Assembly: GCA_013314775.1 (NCBI GenBank) | Contig: JABUFB010000003.1 | Location: forward strand, 1 to 64,000 | Reading direction: 5' to 3' | Length of the DNA stretch: 64,000 bases | From: Armatimonadota bacterium | GTDB taxonomy: Bacteria; Armatimonadota; Zipacnadia; Zipacnadales; JABUFB01 | Shown: positions 44,457-53,591 of the stretch, one piece after another | How positions within the stretch are numbered: position 1 is the stretch's first letter | Layout of the letters: each line of letters begins with the position of its first letter | Program-made: the position numbers and the translations under genes | Notes under the pieces: model-generated | What the model was told of the DNA's origin: nothing | Databases searched by the model: none | What the model saw: the letters and a program-made list of their open reading frames with translations, nothing else

Positions 44457-47435
44457 ATGAAAGCTCAGGACCCTATGACTGCACGCCTCATCAGTGGAAT
44501 AAGCCTTTGCTTCTTGGCGGCTTGCGTGGCCGTCCCGTGTCTTGCCGGGCCGTTCCGTAACATCGTGAACGAGCCCTTCGCGACCCGCTGCAACGGGCCT
44601 CAGGGCGCGATCGTGATTCCCGACGACCGCGTGGGCACGGCTTCGGTCTCGGCTGCGAGTCTGGCGGAGCAGGCAAAGCTCCGGCATGCTGCGGCCACGA
44701 TTCGCCGTCTGCAGCAAATTGGCAAGGTGAATCCCCGCGCGCGAGTGGCCTTCCCGCGCCTCGCAGTTCACACCCGCAATGACCAACTGGTGCTGCCCGA
44801 CCTCGTGCGTACCGCCGCCGTGGGGGATCTCGGTGATCCCGGGAACCAGCTGACTTTCGAGTTCGAGGGCTGGACGGACAGCGACCGGGCCGTGTTGCAG
44901 GCGTACATTGCCAATGCCTACCCCAAGGCCCGGCTGATCTACGGGCCGCCGGCGTTCAACATCACCGTCAAGGTCATCCGCGACGACACCATTACCGAAC
45001 TGCAGGGCGGCATCTACGACGCCACCACCAATGAGATCCGGATGCCTGCTCTCACCGGGAACGTGCCCGAGGACACCTTCATCTTCATGCTTCTGGTGCT
45101 CCGGGCGTTCCACGATGACGTGGCCATCTTCTACGATGCCTGGGAGGAAGGCTTCGTGGGCGCGGCGGCCACGGCAGTGCAGGTGCAGCCAGGCGTGGCG
45201 CCAGACTTCGACCCCAAAGACCCCGGCCCATTCTATGCGCTGTCGGTCTATGAGGCCGAAAACCACCCTGAGCTCGGCAACTCCACCTTCTACCCGCAAG
45301 GGGATTTCGGCGGGATGTTCGTCTGGCGGGTGGCCATGGCAAGGGCCGCCTGGCTGAAGTGCTGGATCGAGGACAACAACTTCTTTGCGAACTTCAACGC
45401 CCAGTACTATGCGCGTTACAGCCAGCAGCTTCAGGGCGACGTGCTCGGACTGCGATCGGTGGCGGCTTCAGTGCTGCCGTCCGTGGAAGGCCTGCCTTTC
45501 CAGGAGTGGTACCAACGCCAGTATGTGCTGGACACCAGCGTGCGTGCCGGGTTGAAGGAGTACACCTGGAACATCCCGCTGGAGAGTGCAGTGGTGCTCA
45601 TTGTCGAGCATTACCTGACCGACGAGTCGGGCAATGAGTTCGTCCGTTCCGGCCAGGCCCGGACCATCTACTGGAGCTACGACTTCAGCGTCAGCCTTTA
45701 CGCCGAAGAGGGCAACCTCATCGACATTCCCGCCGGTGGCGAAACCCCTGGCGAGGGCTTCCTCATCCCCACGTTCTTCAACATCGGCGGCGCTCAGCGC
45801 ATCACTGTACAACTGGACCTCAACGGCCTGCGTAGCTTCTATCCTTTCCCGTATCTCGTGCGTGGCTTCGAGGTGGGGGAGAACAACCTTTACGGCGGCA
45901 TTCTCAATGCCACCACGGGCCAGATAGACGTGGAAGGCGGCAACGGTATCGCGGGTCTCTCGGTGAAACGGGGCATCTGGGGGGCGACGATCACCACAGC
46001 AGGCCTGTCGCCGCTGAAACTCAAGGTCACCTTCACCAACAGCAGCGGCCAGCCCATCACGCGCAGCGTGAACGTGGGCTGGGACAGCTACATGGTTCTG
46101 CTGGACGGCGGCAAGCAGACCACACTGCAGTTCACCTTCCCCAGGGGGCTGACGGGGCTTCATCTGATGAGCTTGCCGGTGACGCCGGTGAACGGCAGCG
46201 CACCTCAGGTTCTCGGCATATCGGCCGCAGACCTTCTTCTCGCGCGCTGGGATCCCGCCGCGCCGCCCTTAGGCGAGTACCGGGTCTGGCCCAACGTGGA
46301 ACCCTTGGGCCATGGGCGGGGATACTGGCTCAAGGTCCTGCAGGACACGGCGGTCTCAATAACGGGCGTGGTGCCCGACGAAACGCAGCGCATCACCGTG
46401 CCCATCGAACTTGGTTGGAACATGTTCGGGACGCCGCGATTGAACACGATGCCGATTGACCAACTCAAAGTCCAGGTGGGCACGGACGCCCCGGTGCTCC
46501 TTGCGGAGGCGGTCACCAAACGCTACGTCCAGACGGGCATCATCAAGTACTCTCAGTCTGCCGGGTACGAGACAACCGACGAGCTCGTGCCTTTCAACGG
46601 CTACTGGATCCGTTGCCTTGTGCCCGCCGGGGCGCAACTGGCCTTCGAACCCGTGCAAACCGCGGCTGCTTCAGCCTCCACCACGAAGGTGCTCCCGAGC
46701 CCTGACTGGCGCCTGCCGATCCAGATTCAAGCCGGCTCTTTCTGCTCCTCTGCGGCGTACCTGGGCGGGGCGGCAGGAGCATCGGCGTCTTTCGAGCCCG
46801 AGTATGACATAGCCGCGCCGCCTGCGGTCGGCCCCACGGTGAGCGCGCGGTTCGTGTCGGGCGCATCTGACTCCGCGGTGTACCTGGCGGATGTTCGCGG
46901 CCTGGAGCCGGCCGGCGAAACCTGGCAGTTGCGAGTTGAGAGCAACATTCCCGACGAACCTGTCCGTGTCTCGTGGCCGGACCTGAGCGCCCTGCCGGCA
47001 AGCGCGAAGCCGGTACTGGTGGATCCGCAGACCGGAACCCGCCTGTACATGCGCACCACTCCGGGGTATACGCTGACTGCAGATGCCACCGGGGTCAGCC
47101 GCACGCTGCAGGTGGAAATGCCCGCCGACAACACTGGTGCGCTGGTGATCTCCGCCATGAGCGCCCAGTCTGCGGGGTCTGCCGTGAACCTGGCATACAC
47201 CCTTTCCCAGCCGGCTTCGGTTGAGGCCCGGGTGCTGAACATCGCGGGCCGCCCAGTACGCAATTTGTTCCAGGACCGCGTGCAGCCTGCGGGAGTCAAC
47301 ACCGTGGCGTGGAATCTCACCAACGGGGACGGGCTCAAGGTTCCTTCCGGGCTCTACCTGTTCGAGGTTCGGGCGCGGACCGACACCGGCCAGTCCGTGC
47401 GCGCTGTGCGCAGCCTGCGCGTTGACCGCCGTTGA
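44457..47435 (+). CDS. Large secreted protein with FlgD-Ig-like C-terminus
   Basis: The 992-residue product has a strong GGAGG site before the ATG, a signal peptide (1-31) and a mixed N-terminal half. The segment around residues 215-235 (LRAFHDDVAIFYDAWEEGF) is placed like the HExxH and downstream Glu of gluzincin peptidases, but HDDVA replaces HExxH, so catalysis is doubtful. The last 90 residues (VNLAYTLSQPASVEARVLNI, GRPVRNLF, VPSGLYLFEV) are a FlgD-type Ig domain, common on secreted proteins of diderm phyla that lack classical anchors. It starts 27 bp after the barrel gene and is surely in the same operon. Confidence 0.75.
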   Translation: MKAQDPMTARLISGISLCFLAACVAVPCLAGPFRNIVNEPFATRCNGPQGAIVIPDDRVGTASVSAASLAEQAKLRHAAATIRRLQQIGKVNPRARVAFPRLAVHTRNDQLVLPDLVRTAAVGDLGDPGNQLTFEFEGWTDSDRAVLQAYIANAYPKARLIYGPPAFNITVKVIRDDTITELQGGIYDATTNEIRMPALTGNVPEDTFIFMLLVLRAFHDDVAIFYDAWEEGFVGAAATAVQVQPGVAPDFDPKDPGPFYALSVYEAENHPELGNSTFYPQGDFGGMFVWRVAMARAAWLKCWIEDNNFFANFNAQYYARYSQQLQGDVLGLRSVAASVLPSVEGLPFQEWYQRQYVLDTSVRAGLKEYTWNIPLESAVVLIVEHYLTDESGNEFVRSGQARTIYWSYDFSVSLYAEEGNLIDIPAGGETPGEGFLIPTFFNIGGAQRITVQLDLNGLRSFYPFPYLVRGFEVGENNLYGGILNATTGQIDVEGGNGIAGLSVKRGIWGATITTAGLSPLKLKVTFTNSSGQPITRSVNVGWDSYMVLLDGGKQTTLQFTFPRGLTGLHLMSLPVTPVNGSAPQVLGISAADLLLARWDPAAPPLGEYRVWPNVEPLGHGRGYWLKVLQDTAVSITGVVPDETQRITVPIELGWNMFGTPRLNTMPIDQLKVQVGTDAPVLLAEAVTKRYVQTGIIKYSQSAGYETTDELVPFNGYWIRCLVPAGAQLAFEPVQTAAASASTTKVLPSPDWRLPIQIQAGSFCSSAAYLGGAAGASASFEPEYDIAAPPAVGPTVSARFVSGASDSAVYLADVRGLEPAGETWQLRVESNIPDEPVRVSWPDLSALPASAKPVLVDPQTGTRLYMRTTPGYTLTADATGVSRTLQVEMPADNTGALVISAMSAQSAGSAVNLAYTLSQPASVEARVLNIAGRPVRNLFQDRVQPAGVNTVAWNLTNGDGLKVPSGLYLFEVRARTDTGQSVRAVRSLRVDRR

Positions 47436-47493
47436 GCCGGATGGGAACCCGCCGGCAAACGCAGCCGAGAAAGAAGTTCACATCACCTTGAAC

Positions 47494-48669
47494 ATGCGAC
47501 CGAACACATATCTCCTGCTCGCTCTCTGCGCGGCTCCCGTCCTTCTGGCGGGTTGCGGCGGGCTTCCTGCGAGCACCGAACCCACCGGCGCCATCGTGGT
47601 CTTCGCGGCCTTCGAGGGCCCGGAGGATGATGCGCCCACGATCCGGTCTATCGCGCAGGTCGTCATCGGCGGCGTCCGCGGGCAGTTCGACGGCCCCTCT
47701 GAGCGCGAACTGATCCTGCGCAATATCCCCTTCGGTGACGAAGACCCGCCGAAGCAGCCGATGACTGTCACCGCACCGGGATACAAGACCGTGTCCCAGC
47801 AGCTCGAATTGCGCAAGGACATCGCCACTTTTGTCGATCTCACCATGGAAGCGGTGGATACCACCCTCACGGGGACCGTGCAGGCCACGGTGAAAGGCTC
47901 AGACGGGGCGCCGCTCGTGAACGCCCTCGTGACCTTCATCCCGGCGGGCGGCGGAGATGATGACACCGTCTCGGGCTTTACGGACTCCGCGGGTGTGGTG
48001 GCAGTGGGCGGCATACCCATCGGTCCGGTCACGGTGGAAGCCGTGGCTGCCGGGTATTTGCCCGAAACCATCGACATTACCGTTCAGCCCGATGCAGGTG
48101 GCACAAACTCGCCGCTGACTTTCACGCTCCTGAGTGGCGATACGAAGGTGACGGTGCGCGGCCTTGTCTCGGACCTGCGCCTGCAGACGCCAATCGCGGG
48201 GGTCACCGTGGCAATCGCTGACCTGCCCCCCGTGCAGACCGGCGCCGACGGCCGCTTCACCGTGCCGGACGTGCCTGTCGGGAAAAAGCCTATCAAGGCC
48301 ACGTTGTCGGGATACGACGATTACGAGGATGAGATCAATGTCCTGCCGGGGATGGGTACCGTGCAGGTGCTTATGTCCCGAGCTTCGGGCGAGCCACCGG
48401 GCGTGCCGCACACCATCGCCGGGACCGTGACGCTTCTGGGTGCGCCGGACAATGCGGGCGCGGTTGTGGTGGCCTTCAACATCAACCGCGGCTCCGAGAT
48501 GGCCCGCTATACCACGGGCGCCGACGGCCGCTACTACCTGTTCGTTCCGGCGGGTAGGTACGAACTGCGGGTGACCTTCGGATCGCGCACCATCACCCGC
48601 ACGGTGGACTACGAGGGCGAGGGCCGGGTGCTGGACGGCATCGACTTCACCCTCAGCGCGTCACCGTAA
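47494..48669 (+). CDS. Lipoprotein with carboxypeptidase-regulatory-like repeats
   Basis: ATG 47494 gives a 391-residue protein with a lipoprotein leader ending LLAGCGG, with Cys21 as lipidation site. The mature part has four or so beta-sandwich repeats of the carboxypeptidase-regulatory type, each ending in a YETT-like turn, for example VTVEAVAAGYLPETIDITVQ and LPPVQTGADGRFTVPDVPVG. Such domains bind other proteins or polysaccharide. It closes the surface cluster, 58 bp after the previous gene; a longer frame overlapping that gene is open but has no leader. A shared terminator follows. Confidence 0.82.
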   Translation: MRPNTYLLLALCAAPVLLAGCGGLPASTEPTGAIVVFAAFEGPEDDAPTIRSIAQVVIGGVRGQFDGPSERELILRNIPFGDEDPPKQPMTVTAPGYKTVSQQLELRKDIATFVDLTMEAVDTTLTGTVQATVKGSDGAPLVNALVTFIPAGGGDDDTVSGFTDSAGVVAVGGIPIGPVTVEAVAAGYLPETIDITVQPDAGGTNSPLTFTLLSGDTKVTVRGLVSDLRLQTPIAGVTVAIADLPPVQTGADGRFTVPDVPVGKKPIKATLSGYDDYEDEINVLPGMGTVQVLMSRASGEPPGVPHTIAGTVTLLGAPDNAGAVVVAFNINRGSEMARYTTGADGRYYLFVPAGRYELRVTFGSRTITRTVDYEGEGRVLDGIDFTLSASP

Positions 48670-48693
48670 AGCGCGCGCCAGTGGATAGAGAGA

Positions 48694-48718
48694 GGGCAGG
48701 CCCCGCGTGGGCCTGCCC
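48694..48718. terminator. Bidirectional terminator hairpin
   Basis: GGGCAGGCCC-CGCGT-GGGCCTGCCC is a perfect 10-bp stem between the convergent lipoprotein and CBS genes. A short T-rich stretch follows on the plus side after several bases, so termination may need Rho. Confidence 0.6.
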
Positions 48719-48749
48719 GCTTCGAGTGTTTCACTTCCCCGCGCGGTCG

Positions 48750-49208
48750 CTACTCCAGCGACAGGCCTTTGGCCATGGCGCGGATAATATCCTTGCGCGA
48801 GATAATCCCCACAATCTTCCCGCCATCCACAATGGGCACGCGGTTGATGCCCTTGTCATGCATGGCCTTGGCGATGTCGATCACTTTGTCCTCGGGCCCG
48901 AAAGTGACCACTTTCCGGGTCATCACGTCCTTAACCTCAAGCCCGCGCCATTCCGCGTCCTGCTCGATGAGATGCTGGGGCGTGATCCACAGGCCGTAGA
49001 GCGCGGTCTTCATCATGGGCGGTTGCTGCCGTTCGAGGAGCAGCAGGTCGCGTTCCGTGACGATTCCCACAAGCTCTTCCCTGCCGTTGACAACCGGCAG
49101 TCCGCTGATGTCGTTGTCGGCCATTATCTCCACGGCGTGCTGTGCGCGGTCGGTCTCCTCGATTGCCAGCACCGGCGTGGTCATGATTTCCTTTGCTTTC
49201 ATAGTCAT
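48750..49208 (-). CDS. CBS-domain pair protein
   Basis: The 152-residue product consists of two CBS motifs (about 5-60 and 90-150): KEIMTTPVLAI and VKDVMTRKVVTF open each, and DNDISGLPVVN and DKGINRVPIVDGGKIVGIIS close them. CBS pairs bind adenosine nucleotides and regulate partner proteins; no partner is fused. ATG 49208 follows GGGGAG at good spacing. It is transcribed in the direction of, and 60 bp downstream of, the S55 peptidase gene, so they may share a transcript. Confidence 0.88.
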   Translation of the reverse strand: MTMKAKEIMTTPVLAIEETDRAQHAVEIMADNDISGLPVVNGREELVGIVTERDLLLLERQQPPMMKTALYGLWITPQHLIEQDAEWRGLEVKDVMTRKVVTFGPEDKVIDIAKAMHDKGINRVPIVDGGKIVGIISRKDIIRAMAKGLSLE

Positions 49209-49268
49209 CAGTCTCCCCGTTGAGTATCGCGCGTCCGCCGGCATACTGCCCTGGTGATCCAAGTCGGG

Positions 49269-52200
49269 CTACCCCTTCGCTTCGTCTGCGTCCTCACCCT
49301 TCTTGCCCTTCGGCTTCTCATCCGTCTTCTCCTCAGGCTTGTCGCCCTTGCTGCCGCGCTGAGGAAGCTTCACGGTCTTGTCGAGCACATTGCCGGCCCC
49401 ATCACGGGCGCGGACGATGATCTCCGTGACACTGTCCGGCAGCTTTCCGGTGTCCACGAGGAAGCGTTCGTAGGTCCAGTCGTACAAGCCGTCATCCAGC
49501 CATGCCCCGCGCCAGTTGTCCTCGTCATCCTTGCCTGCGGGGCGCCAGGCGATATTGGTAATCGTGGACAGCGCGTCCAGGGCGAACCCGGTCAAAGCGA
49601 ACTCTCCGTCTTTCTGCTCCGCGGGACCGCTGATCAGCTCGATCTCCGGGACGGTGTTGTCGATGGTCACGTTCAAGATGTCCAGCGTGTGCTGAAGGTT
49701 CCCGGTGGGGTTAGCGCGGCGGTCGCTGACGGTGATGCGCAGGTCGTACATTCCATCTGCGAAGTCCTTGGTATTCCACTCATACTCGCTCTTGGTCACC
49801 CCATCCTTCACGGTCTTCCAGGCGTCTTCGCCGTGCTTGCGTGCCTCAATTCGCGCCTCAAGCTCGTCCTTGTCGGGGTCCTCCATCTTCCACTTGAGAG
49901 TGAACTTATCGCTGATCGCCGCGCCCTCTTTCGGCGTCGGGTCTTTGACTGTCGGCCGCTGATTCTCGGGCAGGTAACGGATGCGCAACCAGTCCAGCCA
50001 GGGCTCCTTCGTGTCCTCTCCTTTGGCCAGCGTCAATTTGTACTGTAGATAGCGGGCGTTCGGTGGGCCCGCAAGATCCTGGCCGGGCTTCTGCAGGGCG
50101 AAGCACCACGGGCTCCAGCCACCGTACTCGGGGTCGCTGGTGTTGCCTGAGCGCATTCGCAGTTCCATGCGCGTGCCCTCGGGGAGACAGGCGCGCCAGT
50201 CGGCGCGTCCCCAGCGCGCGATGCGCTTGGCGTCGAGAATGCCCGACTCCAGGCTGCCCTCGCAGGCCGCCTGCAGATCGGCGGTGTACAGCTGCACCGG
50301 GCTGGTGGTGGCCAGGAAGAGGCGACTGGCCCTCGCGGCCAGCGCCGTGCATGCATGGCCTTCATCTCGCCGCGTCAGGGAGTGGATATCGCGATCCACG
50401 ATGCGCACCACGCGCCCATCGTCGTCCAGAGCGGCGTAAACCGTGCCGTTGACCGCGGCCAGGCTGATAACCCCGCCACTGTCGGCCTTGTACAGTTCGG
50501 TGATGTCGCCGTTCGCGCCCACTGAGATGACTTTGCCCGTGGGTGCGGTTGAAAAGACCACGGAGCCGTCTGCGGTCAACTCAATCCCGGTCACTTCATC
50601 CGTGCCTGAGTCATACAGGGCGGTCAGTTCCCGCTTCGCATCCAGCCGGTACAGTCCCCCTCGGTCGGCGGTGCCCACGTACAAGTCATCGCCTTTGAGC
50701 AGCAGCCTTGTGGCGTGCTCCTGGGGCAGTGTGGCGATGCGGCTGGTGTCGCCCTGCGCCGAGATGTGATACACTGCCGCGCCCGGGCCAACGGCCGCGT
50801 AGTAACCGTCGAAGCCGTCGCCCACCAGCGCCCAGACGTAATGGTCCTCAAGAGTGCAAAGGGTCTCGGTCTTGCCCTCGCGGATTGCCAGCACCTTGCC
50901 GCCGGGGAAGGTCGCTGCGATCACCGCGCCATCATTGGCCACGCACAGCGCTGATACACCAAACTCGCCGGTGTCGGCCAGAAGGCTCGTGTCACCATTC
51001 TCAAGCGAGTACACCCGACCGGGTTTGATCGTCCCCGCATAGCCTTTGTCCGTACCCGCTGCCAGGCACCAGACCAGCATCTCCTCGGGCTCGCCGGTCT
51101 TCTCCCAGTTGGGCGCGATCTCCACGCGGCCGTCGCTGCGCACGGCGAGGCCGTGAAGTTCGCCGGCGCTGAAATCTGTGGCGCTGGTCTGCTCCCAGAC
51201 CGAGGGCTTGCGTCCCACGTCGCCTTTCTTCTTGTCCTTGGGCTGGTTGTCCTTTTTCTCGGGCTTCGCCGTGTCGCTGTCTTCATCCCCATCGTCGCCT
51301 TCATCCCCGTTGTCCTCGTCCGCCTCTTCCGCGCTTTCATCGTCCTCGTCGTCCAGCGCCTCATCGTCCTCTTCCTGGCCGCCATTGAGTTCCAGGTTCG
51401 GGGTTGCGGGGCTTGCTGCCCGACGGGCCGCACCTGCCCGTGGCTTCTCGAAGGCTGACGCGGCCCACCAAAGCGACGCGGGCACACCCTCCGGGGCCGG
51501 CGGGGGGGCAAGGGTTTCGTCCTCGTCCTCGGAATTGCCTACGCGGGGAGATGGCACCTTGCCCACTTTGCCCTCGCGGTCTTCGGTGGGGAGGGTCACT
51601 ATGGCGCCTCCATACACCACCCAGGGCAGATCCAGTGTCTTCGACACTTCCGCACCCCCGGCGCCCAGGTCAGTACGCGGCGAATTCATCAGCGCAGACT
51701 TGAGCACTTCGGGGAGCCGAAACAGACGAGTGCCTTCGACCGAGATGTCTCGCGTGGGCAGTCCGGCTGCCACGAAAAGCTGGTCACCCCGTTCCAGCGT
51801 CTCGATCTGTTCGATTACGCTCTCCAGGCTATAGAAGGTGGGTGGTAGAATGCCCACTCGCGACCGCACCGCCATGGAGGAATCACCGCCGGACACGCCT
51901 ATTCGGATGCGGCCTTTGGCCAGCGAGACCGGCATGTGCAGTTTGACGACCTTCTCGATGACGTTGCCATCGTCCGGACGCAGGCTCACGCGGACGGTGA
52001 TGTCCTCTCCCGCCTTCGCCACCGGTTCGTCCACGGTGACTGATTCGATCGCCACCGTGTCGTCGGCATCCCACAGTTCGGCGCTGTATTCCAGCCCCGT
52101 CACGTCCTGGGGCCGGAACCGGTTCTCTGTAAGCATGGAAGAGGCCGCCATCAGGTCGCCGATGGCCGGCATCGACAGCATGCCGTCATGGTAGAAAATG

Positions 52201-53408
52201 TCCTCCCGGGTGATCTCGTGGCCTCGGTCGCCTTTCACCCGGAACCTCACCTTCAGCATGCCCTCACCCTGCGAGTTGTAGCTGTTGAAAATCGCCGTGA
52301 GGACGCTCGTTGCCATGAGTTCGGGAGTCATCACGCGCTGGCGCATGATCTCAATGTGATACGTATCCGTGACCTGCCGATTCCTGTCGGTGATCGTGAT
52401 AGTTGCCGGGACTTTGGGCGCGATGGGCCCGAGCTTACCGCCGATAGCCCAGTTGCGATCCTGGGTGATAGTGCCCACGTCCTGCATGATGGACATCATC
52501 TTGTCTGTCCGCGAATAACGGGGCACGAAGTCGTGGACCCACGAGGTGGTCAGGGGGAACGCCACCTTGCCGAACTCCATGTACGGGTGGCCGAAGCCGA
52601 GGATCAGGTCTCCATCCACGTAGGTGACGGTGCCGCCGGTGCTGATGTCAATATCGCCGGACACAAGGGTTGAGCCCAGTGCCGCGCCGGGCTCGATCTT
52701 CACAGGGACCGCATACCGGCTCTTCCCCGGGCCGGGGATGGCCTCCATGCCATAGGGCTTCAGCACACCGTTCAGGTGCTCCAGCGCCTTCGGGGGCAAG
52801 CCCGCACAGTAGACCGGAGCCGTCACTGGCGCGAGGACCATGGTGTGGGCATCTGCGAAAGCCTCACCATCGTGGCCCGGCGGCGCGATCTGCACTCCCG
52901 TGATCTCCCGCCCTGCTGCCTGGAAGGGCTCCCGGACCCGGGCGTATTCCGGCTCACGCCCCGGCGCAAGCTGCCCCACCTTCACCTCCGCCGGCTTATC
53001 CAAGGCGGCCAGCATGGAGTTGATGGTGGTAATGCCGCAGATTGGCTCACGCACCCACTGCCAGCCGTAGGCGATGGCGCCCACCAGCTTGCCGTTGATG
53101 TACACCGGGCTCCCGCTCATGCCGCCGATGATCCCGGATTCGCGCTCCACCACCGGGCCGTCCAGCACCTTCGCGATCACGAGGTCCATCCCTGAGTTTG
53201 AGTTCTCCAGGACACTGAGAATCTCCAGATTGAATTCAGAGATGGTGGTTCCCGCGAAGACCGTCTTGCCGACGGCCCTCATACCCCGCTCCACCTCGCT
53301 GCTGAGCATCATAGTGTCGCGGTTGAAGTGGGGGCTCAGCTGTTCCGCCGCCAGTGCGGGCATAGTCACACAGACGGCCAGCAGGCCAATGAGGGTCCAC
53401 AAACGCAT
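49269..53408 (-). CDS. S55 (SpoIVB-type) peptidase fused to beta-propeller and Ig-like domains
   Basis: A 1379-residue exported protein. A signal peptide (1-21) leads to an S55 peptidase domain (about 25-420) with GIIGGMSGSPVYINGKLVG, where Ser100 is the likely nucleophile, and GFGHPYMEFGKV with a candidate catalytic His. Residues about 690-745 are a strongly acidic/Lys linker, about 745-1110 a propeller-like beta domain, then Ig-like domains and a Lys/Glu tail. SpoIVB cleaves SpoIVFA in sporulating Firmicutes; in diderms S55 proteins act on unknown periplasmic substrates. ATG 53408 is preferred to 53414 because of AAAGGA seven bases upstream. Confidence 0.82.
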   Translation of the reverse strand: MRLWTLIGLLAVCVTMPALAAEQLSPHFNRDTMMLSSEVERGMRAVGKTVFAGTTISEFNLEILSVLENSNSGMDLVIAKVLDGPVVERESGIIGGMSGSPVYINGKLVGAIAYGWQWVREPICGITTINSMLAALDKPAEVKVGQLAPGREPEYARVREPFQAAGREITGVQIAPPGHDGEAFADAHTMVLAPVTAPVYCAGLPPKALEHLNGVLKPYGMEAIPGPGKSRYAVPVKIEPGAALGSTLVSGDIDISTGGTVTYVDGDLILGFGHPYMEFGKVAFPLTTSWVHDFVPRYSRTDKMMSIMQDVGTITQDRNWAIGGKLGPIAPKVPATITITDRNRQVTDTYHIEIMRQRVMTPELMATSVLTAIFNSYNSQGEGMLKVRFRVKGDRGHEITREDIFYHDGMLSMPAIGDLMAASSMLTENRFRPQDVTGLEYSAELWDADDTVAIESVTVDEPVAKAGEDITVRVSLRPDDGNVIEKVVKLHMPVSLAKGRIRIGVSGGDSSMAVRSRVGILPPTFYSLESVIEQIETLERGDQLFVAAGLPTRDISVEGTRLFRLPEVLKSALMNSPRTDLGAGGAEVSKTLDLPWVVYGGAIVTLPTEDREGKVGKVPSPRVGNSEDEDETLAPPPAPEGVPASLWWAASAFEKPRAGAARRAASPATPNLELNGGQEEDDEALDDEDDESAEEADEDNGDEGDDGDEDSDTAKPEKKDNQPKDKKKGDVGRKPSVWEQTSATDFSAGELHGLAVRSDGRVEIAPNWEKTGEPEEMLVWCLAAGTDKGYAGTIKPGRVYSLENGDTSLLADTGEFGVSALCVANDGAVIAATFPGGKVLAIREGKTETLCTLEDHYVWALVGDGFDGYYAAVGPGAAVYHISAQGDTSRIATLPQEHATRLLLKGDDLYVGTADRGGLYRLDAKRELTALYDSGTDEVTGIELTADGSVVFSTAPTGKVISVGANGDITELYKADSGGVISLAAVNGTVYAALDDDGRVVRIVDRDIHSLTRRDEGHACTALAARASRLFLATTSPVQLYTADLQAACEGSLESGILDAKRIARWGRADWRACLPEGTRMELRMRSGNTSDPEYGGWSPWCFALQKPGQDLAGPPNARYLQYKLTLAKGEDTKEPWLDWLRIRYLPENQRPTVKDPTPKEGAAISDKFTLKWKMEDPDKDELEARIEARKHGEDAWKTVKDGVTKSEYEWNTKDFADGMYDLRITVSDRRANPTGNLQHTLDILNVTIDNTVPEIELISGPAEQKDGEFALTGFALDALSTITNIAWRPAGKDDEDNWRGAWLDDGLYDWTYERFLVDTGKLPDSVTEIIVRARDGAGNVLDKTVKLPQRGSKGDKPEEKTDEKPKGKKGEDADEAKG

Positions 53409-53562
53409 GGGCATGTCCTTTCATATCGCGTCTTCAGCGTGTCCGGCGATACGTCTTCCAATGCGTCTTCTGGGAAGGTTGTCGCGGAGCACTCTGAGAA
53501 TAGGGCCGATAGGGAGCCGATCCAGGCGGCCCCGCTGCCAATCCGACGAAAAACCAAGGTAC

Positions 53563-53591
53563 ATAATACCCACTTCGGGGAGGAACGGCAA
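53563..53591 (-). promoter_or_regulatory. Putative sigma-70 promoter for the S55 peptidase gene
   Basis: On the minus strand TTGCCG (53591-53586) and TATTAT (53568-53563) are 17 bases apart. It overlaps the ribosome binding site of the plus-strand gene at 53592, so the divergent genes share 184 bases of control region. Confidence 0.5.
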
